Origin: Candidatus Gastranaerophilales bacterium
GTDB lineage: Bacteria; Cyanobacteriota; Vampirovibrionia; Gastranaerophilales; Gastranaerophilaceae
NCBI GenBank assembly: GCA_944325175.1
Contig: CALUYZ010000019.1
Location: 1-37,714, forward strand
DNA: 37,714 bases
Reading direction: 5' to 3'
Both the position numbers and the translations under genes were made by a program. The notes under the pieces are model-generated. The model searched no databases. It was not told the origin of the DNA and was given only the letters and a program-made list of their open reading frames with translations. Shown here in pieces: positions 17,210 to 23,533 of the stretch; position 1 is the stretch's first letter; every line of letters starts with the position of its first letter.

Positions 17210-18543
17210 TATCTTTTTTTCTTAAACCTGTCCCCGTATAAATCTTTGGTTGTTAAATTGAATTTAACAGGAATTTTATAAGTTTCCAGTTTTTCTTTTG
17301 CAAATTTTCTTAATCTTTTTATAAATTCTCTATTGTTATTTTCTTCGCTTACTTTTACTTCTGCTTCAACCACTTTTCCCATTATCGGGTTATCTGCCCC
17401 ATAAATTCTTATATCAAGAACTTCTTCTAAATCTAAAAATACGCTCTCGACTTCTATAGGGTAAACTTTTTGACCGCCTACGTTTATAAGGTCTGTTGTT
17501 CTTCCCAATATTTTTACATAATCGCCTTTGACAAGAACTTTGTCTTTCGTGTTGAACCACCCGTCTTCATCAAACGGGCTCTCGGCGTTTAAATATCCAA
17601 TCATTGCCGATTTTGATTTAATATATAGAATATCATCTACGATTTTAGTTTGAAATGTTTCGTCATTTCTAAGTTTCATCCATAAAGATTCTGAATTTTC
17701 AGATTTTGTCGGCATTATTCCCACTTCTGACAACCCGTATGTTTGTTTTAATGTCACTTGTGGCAGAATTTTATGCATCGCCTTTAGAGTTGATTCAGGC
17801 ATGGGCTCTGTTCCGTATGTAATTATTTTAAGCGAACTTAAATCATATTTTTCGTATGTTTTGTTTAATATAATTAAATTTATAAATGTTGGCGATGTCG
17901 GCAACAGCTCTAATTTGTATTTTTCGATTAAAGAACAAACTTCATCAGCGCTTCTTGTTTTTAGTGTGACAATTAACCCACCGTTAGAAAGTGTGTGCAT
18001 CATAGTGTTAAAGCCGCCAATATGATCAAATAATAAAAATGTAACTGTGGAAAGTTTTTTGCCGTCCTTTTTAAATTTCTCTAAAAGATAAGTTAAATCG
18101 TGCAATGCTGCTTTGGGTTCCCCTGTTGTTCCGGATGAAAATAATATCAAACCGGGTTTATTTTTATTTTTTAAATCAAGCAGCATCTTATGACTGACAA
18201 CATTGTCAATTTTTTGTATTTTAAAATGATCTTCCTCTTGCCCAATAAAAAATTCACTTTCTGATACTTTCATATAGCTGTCTATTGCTTTTATTGTGTT
18301 AGATATTGGAACAATTATTGTATTCTTTTCAATCAGTGCAAGAAACATTGCAATAGAATGAGGATTAAAATCAGCCAATAATGAAACAACTGAGCTTTCT
18401 TTGACATTATTTTTTTCTAAAAAGCTTTTTGCATTTTCATATTCATCAAAAATTTGTTTAAAGGTATATTCAGCTCCGTCAGTAACAACTGCAACATTAT
18501 CTTTATATGACAGTATTTTTTCTATTAAAAAATCAATATTCAT
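17209..18543 (-). CDS. ANL-family AMP-ligase (acyl-ACP/CoA synthetase-like)
   Basis: The protein has 444 residues; ATG 18543 was chosen because it follows the SDR stop directly. The adenylation core has the phosphate loop LILFSSGTTGEPKAALHD (about 128-146), QTYGLSEVGIMPT (the aromatic and Glu of motif A5), MIGYL and DEDGWFNTKD (A7), and GRTTDLINVGGQKVYPIEVE (A8 hinge). The end LYGDRFKKKR may supply the A10 lysine. At this length it lacks extra carrier domains, so the free-standing ACP at 19250-19534 is the natural partner. It would activate a small acid with ATP and load it on that ACP. The acid itself cannot be predicted. Confidence 0.8.
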   Translation of the reverse strand: MNIDFLIEKILSYKDNVAVVTDGAEYTFKQIFDEYENAKSFLEKNNVKESSVVSLLADFNPHSIAMFLALIEKNTIIVPISNTIKAIDSYMKVSESEFFIGQEEDHFKIQKIDNVVSHKMLLDLKNKNKPGLILFSSGTTGEPKAALHDLTYLLEKFKKDGKKLSTVTFLLFDHIGGFNTMMHTLSNGGLIVTLKTRSADEVCSLIEKYKLELLPTSPTFINLIILNKTYEKYDLSSLKIITYGTEPMPESTLKAMHKILPQVTLKQTYGLSEVGIMPTKSENSESLWMKLRNDETFQTKIVDDILYIKSKSAMIGYLNAESPFDEDGWFNTKDKVLVKGDYVKILGRTTDLINVGGQKVYPIEVESVFLDLEEVLDIRIYGADNPIMGKVVEAEVKVSEENNNREFIKRLRKFAKEKLETYKIPVKFNLTTKDLYGDRFKKKR

Positions 18544-18544
18544 T

Positions 18545-19240
18545 TTATTTATTGACACCCCCAAGATAAATAATTTGACCTGTTATAAAATCGGAAGTTT
18601 CTTTTATATAAAAATCTATTACATTTCCAATATCTTCAAATTCACCAAAACGCTTTATTGCTTGCCTATCGAGCAAGTTTTGAATTTTTTCGGGCGGAAC
18701 ATTTGCAGTCAAAAAAGTTTTTACGGGTGTTGGACCGATTGCATTTACGGTAATTTTAAAAGAAGCCAATTCTTTTGCTAAAATTTTTGTCATAGATTCA
18801 ATGGCAGCTTTTGACGCAACGTACGCCAATTCTCCGTCTAAATTAAAAGGAACTGCAACTGTAGAAAAATTAATAATTCTTGGGTGATTAGATTTTTTTA
18901 ATGCATTTATAAATGCTCTTGTAACCAAAAATGGAGCAAAAAAGTTAGTATCCATAACCTTTTTAGCTGTTTCCAAGGGAGTTAACATAAAATGATTCAT
19001 GGAAGCAATTCCTGCATTATTTATTAATACGTCTATGCTGCCATATTGTTTTTTAACCATAAGAGCAAAATTATTTATTTCTTTTTCTGCCGTTAAATCA
19101 ACAACAAAATGTTTATAATTTTCATGTTCAAATTCAGATTCACTTCTTGAGCAGCCAATAACAAAATGCCCTTGCTCTATATATCGTTTAACTAAGCTTA
19201 AGCCAATTCCTCGGCTTGTTCCTGTAATTACTATATTCAT
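18545..19240 (-). CDS. Short-chain dehydrogenase/reductase, FabG-like
   Basis: The protein has 231 residues, a classical SDR length. It shows the cofactor loop TGTSRGIG (7-14), NNAG (74-77) and the catalytic Ser126 (INFSTVAV), Tyr140 and Lys144 (AYVASK). The basic residue after the glycine motif (SR) and C-S-R-S at 30-33 favour NADP(H). Placed between the ACP and AMP-ligase genes, it probably reduces or oxidises the acyl group on the carrier, for example 3-ketoacyl to 3-hydroxyacyl, before transfer to the amino sugar. An alternative is action on the sugar nucleotide itself. The ribosome site is weak (AAAGGA at long spacing). Confidence 0.8.
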   Translation of the reverse strand: MNIVITGTSRGIGLSLVKRYIEQGHFVIGCSRSESEFEHENYKHFVVDLTAEKEINNFALMVKKQYGSIDVLINNAGIASMNHFMLTPLETAKKVMDTNFFAPFLVTRAFINALKKSNHPRIINFSTVAVPFNLDGELAYVASKAAIESMTKILAKELASFKITVNAIGPTPVKTFLTANVPPEKIQNLLDRQAIKRFGEFEDIGNVIDFYIKETSDFITGQIIYLGGVNK

Positions 19241-19249
19241 GGCTTATAA

Positions 19250-19534
19250 TTATTCCTTTAATAAATCTTCAATATACGCACTCATTGTTTCTATAGAATA
19301 AAATGGAGAACGCTTTTGAGAGAAAGCTTTTTCATTAACTAAGTGAATTGTTTTGTTATATTTTTCTTCAATTAATTCTTCAATTATTGAAATAAGCGTA
19401 ACAAAAGTAATGGAATCAATACATGCCTTTGAGCCAATAAATCTTACATCATCAGAAAATTCCACTTTTTCGTCATCTTCTAATTGCTCGTTTAATTCAT
19501 CTATAGCAAGTTTAAGTATTTCTTTAATTTCCAT
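19250..19534 (-). CDS. Acyl carrier protein, stand-alone
   Basis: The protein has 94 residues, acidic and helical. The phosphopantetheine serine is probably Ser41 in ACIDSITFVTLI, where DSI replaces the common DSL; hydrophobic spacing before and after fits ACP helix II. A helix III/IV region ends SIETMSAYIEDLLKE. It is longer than the housekeeping ACP by about 15 residues because of an insert near 62-80 (IHLVNEKAFSQKRSPF). It has a good AGGAG ribosome site. Its neighbours (AMP-ligase, SDR, GNAT) suggest a dedicated carrier for a sugar-modifying acyl group and not fatty-acid synthesis. Confidence 0.8.
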   Translation of the reverse strand: MEIKEILKLAIDELNEQLEDDEKVEFSDDVRFIGSKACIDSITFVTLISIIEELIEEKYNKTIHLVNEKAFSQKRSPFYSIETMSAYIEDLLKE

Positions 19535-19545
19535 ATAAGCTTCTC

Positions 19546-19950
19546 CTAGTAAGTATTCTTAACCTCATTCAAAAACTCATCATAATTTCTTATGTATTCT
19601 TTTTCGTCGTAATAATCTGATGCTAAAACCATTAATTTACAACCATAGCTAAAGTGGCGCATTTCTCTCCACATGTTTTTTCCGATATATAAGCCTTTAT
19701 CAGGGCGATTTAGCCAAATTTCCTCTCTTTTTTTACCGTCATCCAAAACAAACTGGCAAGCGCCATCCATTGCAACTATAATTTGTTCCATATTTTTATG
19801 TGCATGAAGCCCTCTTGCTTGCTCTGGGAGTGTATCATAGATATAATAAACACGCTTTATTTCAAAAGGAACGTTTTTATTTCCTTCTAAAGAAATAAGT
19901 TTACCTCTTTCATCCCCAAAAACTTTCATATCAATTATTTTATAATTCAT
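19546..19950 (-). CDS. FdtA/QdtA-like dTDP-4-keto-6-deoxyglucose 3,4-ketoisomerase
   Basis: The protein has 134 residues, a single cupin of the WxcM-like family (PF05523). Family signs: DERGKLISLEGNKNVPFEIKRVYY (seen in parts), RGLHAHKNMEQIIVAMDG with the His49/His51 pair proposed as catalytic in FdtA, and WREMRHFSYGCKLMVLASDYYDE. The reaction moves the keto group of dTDP-4-keto-6-deoxyglucose from C4 to C3. FdtA (galacto product) and QdtA (gluco product) cannot be told apart here. The FdtB-like aminotransferase in the operon would use the product. The dTDP-glucose synthase and dehydratase are not in the window. The ribosome site AAGGAAAG is clear. Confidence 0.85.
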   Translation of the reverse strand: MNYKIIDMKVFGDERGKLISLEGNKNVPFEIKRVYYIYDTLPEQARGLHAHKNMEQIIVAMDGACQFVLDDGKKREEIWLNRPDKGLYIGKNMWREMRHFSYGCKLMVLASDYYDEKEYIRNYDEFLNEVKNTY

Positions 19951-19965
19951 TGGCTTTCCTTTTTT

Positions 19966-20958
19966 TTAGAGTTGTTCGGCAGGCTTTGTATCAACTCTGC
20001 TTTCACAATCGTTGCAATAATCACATGCATTTAGGTAATCAATACTATATAGTTCTTTTATAGCATTTTTCATTTGTTTTTTACTTTTTATCTCTTTTAG
20101 GTCTATTACTTCTTCTTTTCTTAAATTTATGTTAAACATACGAATAAGCGCATACGCTCTTCCGCAAGCATAAATTTTGCCGTCATATAATCCTCTGCAC
20201 AAATGGAACCAACAGGTTGAAAATACATCTTTTTGTTGTTTTGGCGACCTGTTGTGAGGTTTTTCCGGTGTACCATGATTAGACCACAGTTGAATTTCAG
20301 GCATATTATAATTGCAATTATTATTTTCAAGATATTTAATCAATCCTTGTCTGTTTTGAACAAATTTTTCATTGCCAATTTCTTCAAGAGGATAATGAGA
20401 AATTACAAGTTCAAAATACGGAAGCTTAAAAAAGTTTAAAGCATCTGAAGAAGGCATTATTGTTCCGTTTGTAACAACTCTTATAAATGTAAGCTTACCT
20501 TGTTTGTGCATTTCATCCAAAAATGCAAGAACTTTAACTATTCCTTGGTTTAAAAAAGGTTCACCGCCAATTACGGCAACGTTGTGAACAATATCAACGT
20601 ATTTAAAAATGATTTTTAAATTATTTATAATGTCATCAGGATTAAAAAGTTCCTTCTTTTGCAAATACGGAAACCACTGAGAACAAAGTTTGCAGTTTAG
20701 TGAGCAAGAGGTTCCCATTGAAATATCAATAAAAGGTATTGCAACTTTGTTATGAAACAATTTTCTAATTTTACAATACGCCTCTTTTTCATCGGGCTTT
20801 GTTCCTTTGTAGGAACTAACAGCTTGTTCATTTTGAACGCCATACATCCAAAAAGAATTAAAAAATCTTGCCCATTTTGTATTTTTTAAAATTCCACTGC
20901 ATAGGCATTTTTTTATATTGAACTCTGCTTTATACAAGTATTCTGTTAGTTTTCCCAC
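19966..20958 (-). CDS. Radical SAM protein with SPASM-like C-terminus
   Basis: This is the first gene of the minus operon, 330 residues. I prefer GTG 20958, because GGAGGGG lies seven bases in front; the frame is also open to ATG 20976. CSLNCKLC (about Cys85, 89, 92) binds the SAM cluster, NVAVIGGEPFLN is the GGE motif and RVVTNGT follows. A second cysteine set (CWFHLCRGLYDGKIYACGRAY and CDYCNDC near the end) looks like a SPASM/twitch domain for extra iron-sulfur clusters. Such proteins modify peptides or sugars. Leading an amino-sugar operon, it might act on the sugar nucleotide or a lipid-linked intermediate; this is inference only. Confidence 0.8.
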   Translation of the reverse strand: MGKLTEYLYKAEFNIKKCLCSGILKNTKWARFFNSFWMYGVQNEQAVSSYKGTKPDEKEAYCKIRKLFHNKVAIPFIDISMGTSCSLNCKLCSQWFPYLQKKELFNPDDIINNLKIIFKYVDIVHNVAVIGGEPFLNQGIVKVLAFLDEMHKQGKLTFIRVVTNGTIMPSSDALNFFKLPYFELVISHYPLEEIGNEKFVQNRQGLIKYLENNNCNYNMPEIQLWSNHGTPEKPHNRSPKQQKDVFSTCWFHLCRGLYDGKIYACGRAYALIRMFNINLRKEEVIDLKEIKSKKQMKNAIKELYSIDYLNACDYCNDCESRVDTKPAEQL

Positions 20959-21003
20959 TCTTACCCCTCCGCACATTGGTTTAAATTAACTTAAAGAGCA
21001 TGA

Positions 21004-21009
21004 ATTATA
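21004..21009 (-). promoter_or_regulatory. Possible -10 box for the amino-sugar operon
   Basis: TATAAT on the minus strand, about 45 bases before the radical SAM start, in the 160-base gap to the next gene. No convincing -35 hexamer lies 16-18 bases upstream. The rest of the gap (21010-21137) is AT-rich with nothing recognisable. Confidence 0.3.
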
Positions 21010-21137
21010 GCCATTGTTTTCTTCTGAAATATTACCAAAAAAACTTTTTATAATCAATTTAGCTATTTTTATCTTGTTTTAATTTCAAATAAACAACAAG
21101 CATTTTGAAAAAATAAATTTAGCAAAAATTCAATTTA

Positions 21138-21668
21138 TTATTCAGGAATGTATTTTATATATTTATTTCTGATTTTTTCATATTTTTCTTTTGAATATAC
21201 ATAAAAAGAATCCAGTTCATTTTCCATTACGCACTCGGCACCAAATCTTTCATGGAAACTTCTTACACTTCTATTTTCTTTTCTTACGTCAAAATGAACT
21301 TTTGTGAAATTTAATTTATAAAAAGCAAATTCATATAATAAAACAGCAGAAGCAATTCCTGTTGTTATTGGAGCGCCATTTTTTATAATCCAGCTGCCCC
21401 AGCAAAAATCATCGTTATTAATTACATCGTAAATTCTAACAGTTCCCAAAGGTTCAGCTTGCTTGCTTTCTATTATAAAATACCACTCATTATTTTTTTG
21501 TTTATATTTTCTGATATATTGCCTTTGCAGCTCTAAATCATTTTCTGTTTGATGAAGAAATTTTGCCTTATTGGAATCACACCTGAGAGACAAAATAAAT
21601 TCCGCATCTTCTACTTCAACATCTCTTAAAATTATATTTTTATTTTCAATAAATTTATTTGTCTGCAT
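21138..21668 (-). CDS. GNAT acyltransferase, paralogue of 16706-17209
   Basis: The protein has 176 residues. It shares long blocks with the GNAT of the operon: DAEFILSLRCDS, LHQTENDL, NEWYFIIESK, RIYD, GSW and VHFDVRKENRSVRSFHERFGA. It keeps the usual GNAT middle (APITTGIASAVLLYEFAF), which in the paralogue has drifted (NPFEMMEGEYLCKKF), so this copy looks closer to an ordinary acetyl-CoA-using sugar N-acetyltransferase. Upstream lies the decayed front of an fdtA gene (21705-21792), suggesting this gene once belonged to an fdtA-GNAT unit. It is now alone, between a 161-base gap to the radical SAM gene and the convergent arrangement beyond. Confidence 0.75.
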   Translation of the reverse strand: MQTNKFIENKNIILRDVEVEDAEFILSLRCDSNKAKFLHQTENDLELQRQYIRKYKQKNNEWYFIIESKQAEPLGTVRIYDVINNDDFCWGSWIIKNGAPITTGIASAVLLYEFAFYKLNFTKVHFDVRKENRSVRSFHERFGAECVMENELDSFYVYSKEKYEKIRNKYIKYIPE

Positions 21669-21704
21669 AAATTAGCCTTTTTAATTAAAATATCATATTT
21701 TTAA

Positions 21705-21792
21705 TAAAGGAAACAATTTTTATTTCCTTCTAAAAAACAGATTTGCCCCTTTCACCCCAAAAAACTTTCGTATTAATTAATTTGTAGCTCAA
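21705..21792 (-). pseudogene. Remnant of the 5' end of an fdtA-like gene
   Basis: Read on the minus strand from 21792, the frame gives LSYKLINTKVFWGERGKSVF, which lines up with MNYKIIDMKVFGDERGKLIS, the first 20 residues of the FdtA-like protein at 19546-19950. The ATG has become TTG and a frameshift follows. After the shift the frame gives LEGNKN, matching the next FdtA residues LEGNKNV. Similarity fades near 21700, where the GNAT gene soon begins. The DNA match is visible directly (for example TTAGAAGGAAATAAAAA in both). The rest of the gene is deleted. Confidence 0.75.
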
Positions 21793-21910
21793 TATAACAA
21801 CCTTCTTTTTTAATTATACTAACAAAAAAGCTACATTTAATCAATTTGCCTGTTCATTTTTTTTATTTTAATGTTTTATTATACCTGCACATTATTCGAA
21901 GTTAAAAATT

Positions 21911-22504
21911 ATGCACATACAACCAATTAATATATGTTTACCTTTTCAAAAAAAACTTGTCGCAACGGCACAGATAAGAAACAATGAAAAACCACAGGAA
22001 GTAAAAATATATCAACTTGACAAAGAAAGCGACGTTGAAATTCTTGAAAGAGCTTTAGACACAAAAGAGTGGCTTGGTTCATATTATCTTCCCGATTTGA
22101 ATGTTGCCTTTGGTGACGATTTTAGCACATACAACTATTATGCAATGTTAGATAATAAAGGCAAATTATTATGCACATCAGTTGTGAATGAAAGAGGAAA
22201 CACCAAAAATAAACTTGAATTCATAGAAACCGCACCAAGAAAATCGCTGTACAATAAAGCCAAAAGAAAAACAAGATACATAGGCGAAACAATGCTTGCT
22301 TTTATTGCCAAAAAAGGCAAAAAAGAGAAAAAAGAACTTGTTGTGCCGACAGTTGCAGACAGAGAAAAAACTAAAAATTTCTATTTCACACAATGCGGCT
22401 TTGCACCTTTTGGCAAAAGAGGCGCAAAAATAAATATTGCATCAGTTGATTCATTTGTAAGAAAAAATGAAAATCATACAGGCGGACAAATTAAAATTTT
22501 ATAA
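21911..22504 (+). CDS. GNAT-like protein, paralogue of 2515-3090
   Basis: The protein has 197 residues. A first half without clear motifs (it opens MHIQPINICLPFQKKLVATAQ) is followed by YYAMLDNKGKLLCTSVV, KLEFIET, RYIGETMLAFIAKKGKKEKKELVVPTV and KTKNFYFTQCGFAPFGKRG. The order strand, helix, LVV strand, FY-x3-CGF matches the protein at 2515 and the C-terminal half of a GNAT fold. No good ribosome site precedes ATG 21911, which is unusual here. Its stop overlaps the convergent pflA gene by six bases. The approximately 120 bases in front (21793-21910) are AT-rich and hold no clear promoter. Confidence 0.6.
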   Translation: MHIQPINICLPFQKKLVATAQIRNNEKPQEVKIYQLDKESDVEILERALDTKEWLGSYYLPDLNVAFGDDFSTYNYYAMLDNKGKLLCTSVVNERGNTKNKLEFIETAPRKSLYNKAKRKTRYIGETMLAFIAKKGKKEKKELVVPTVADREKTKNFYFTQCGFAPFGKRGAKINIASVDSFVRKNENHTGGQIKIL

Positions 22505-23230
22505 TTTGTTTTCTTTATACGCATTTAAAATGACGTTTCTTGCTTCTTTTGCCGTCTCCTCTTTTGTTTGAGGTACAATTTTAAATTTATATTTAATGCC
22601 CAATGCCTCATATTTTGGAATTGCCATATTATGGTAAGGCACAACATCAAGCGCCTGTACGGTTTTTAGTTTTGCAATGAATTTTCCCATATTCTCTAAA
22701 TCTTCTTTTTTGTTGGTTAAACCGTCAATAATAACACTTCTTATCCAGATAGGAACGTTGTTTTCGGATAAATAATTTGCAAAATTCAAAACCTTATCAT
22801 TTTTAAAACCTGTAAGTTTTTTGTGCAAAGTCGGGTTCATTGTTTTAATATCAAGCAAAACCAAATCTGTATATTTAATTAATTCGCTATATTTTTCGCT
22901 GCCGTCAAAAAGAGCGCCCGAGGTATCAAGTGCCGTATGTACATTATTTTTTTTAAAGTATTTAAAAAGTTCAATTAAAAAATCAATTTGCAATAAAGGT
23001 TCACCGCCTGTTGCTGTTATTCCGCCTTTTGCAAATTCTTTGACACCGTAATATTTATCATAAATCTCGCTTGCAGACATATTGTGGGCAATATTTGTAC
23101 TCCAAGTATCCGGATTATGACAATATGCACACCTTAATGGGCAGCCTTGAAAAAATACAACAAACCTCACCCCGGGGCCGTCTACCGTTCCGCAAGTTTC
23201 AATCGAATGAATATTACCTAATACTTCCAT
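22499..23230 (-). CDS. pflA: Pyruvate formate-lyase activating enzyme
   Basis: The protein has 243 residues from ATG 23230, which has TGAGGT in front; an upstream open frame to 23275 would cross a terminator hairpin. The enzyme uses SAM and a 4Fe-4S cluster to make the glycyl radical on PFL. The cluster motif is GCPLRCAYCHNPDTW (Cys30, 34, 37, the CxxxCxxC spacing). IHSIETCGTVDGPGVRFVVFFQ precedes it (in parts), and GGITATGGEPLLQ and WIRSVIIDGLTN are further family blocks. The order is PFL core, glycyl-radical subunit, terminator, activase, so the activase should be made at a lower level. Its activation target here must be the separate small subunit. Confidence 0.93.
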   Translation of the reverse strand: MEVLGNIHSIETCGTVDGPGVRFVVFFQGCPLRCAYCHNPDTWSTNIAHNMSASEIYDKYYGVKEFAKGGITATGGEPLLQIDFLIELFKYFKKNNVHTALDTSGALFDGSEKYSELIKYTDLVLLDIKTMNPTLHKKLTGFKNDKVLNFANYLSENNVPIWIRSVIIDGLTNKKEDLENMGKFIAKLKTVQALDVVPYHNMAIPKYEALGIKYKFKIVPQTKEETAKEARNVILNAYKENKL

Positions 23231-23244
23231 CTTAATTACCTCAT

Positions 23245-23274
23245 AAAAAATTGGTGCCATAATATATGGCACCA
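23245..23274 (-). terminator. Intrinsic terminator between the glycyl-radical subunit and pflA
   Basis: On the minus strand a perfect 10-bp stem TGGTGCCATA/TATGGCACCA with loop TAT is followed by AATTTTTT. It starts eight bases after the stop of the small subunit gene and ends 15 bases before the pflA start. It should set a high PFL to low activase ratio. Confidence 0.85.
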
Positions 23275-23281
23275 TTTAAAA

Positions 23282-23518
23282 TTATACAGAACCGTGGAAA
23301 GTTCTTGAAATTACATCATCTTGTTGTTCTTTTGTTAATTTATTAAAATTAACTGCATAGCCTGAAACTCTGACTGTTAATTGCGGATATTTTTCCGGAT
23401 GTTTTTGCGCGTCAATAAGAGTTTCACGATTAAAAACGTTAACATTTAAGTGGTGTCCCCCTTTTTCTACGTAACCATCTAAAATATCTATTAAATTTTG
23501 TTCTTGAATATCTGACAT
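23282..23518 (-). CDS. Separate glycyl-radical subunit of pyruvate formate-lyase
   Basis: The protein has 78 residues and matches the C-terminal end of ordinary PFL from LLDGY onward: [40 protein letters not shown] and [20 protein letters not shown]. The radical glycine is Gly53 in RVSGYAV. It resembles the stand-alone spare part GrcA/YfiD of E. coli, but here the neighbouring PFL gene lacks this domain, so it is essential and not a spare. It starts 15 bases after the PFL stop behind AAAGGAGGTGAATT, the strongest ribosome site in the window, consistent with a designed gene and not a frameshift. A terminator follows. Confidence 0.9.
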   Translation of the reverse strand: MSDIQEQNLIDILDGYVEKGGHHLNVNVFNRETLIDAQKHPEKYPQLTVRVSGYAVNFNKLTKEQQDDVISRTFHGSV

Positions 23519-23533
23519 AATTCACCTCCTTTT

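Noticed and set aside
21793..21910. Promoter for the GNAT-like gene at 21911
   Set aside because: TTGCCT and TATTAT-like boxes are 25 bases apart, too far for a standard promoter.
23519..23533. PFL split as a simple frameshift or sequencing error
   Set aside because: The core ends in a novel tail and stop, and the gap holds a perfect ribosome site at correct spacing to a new ATG. One indel could not join the two frames into a normal PFL.
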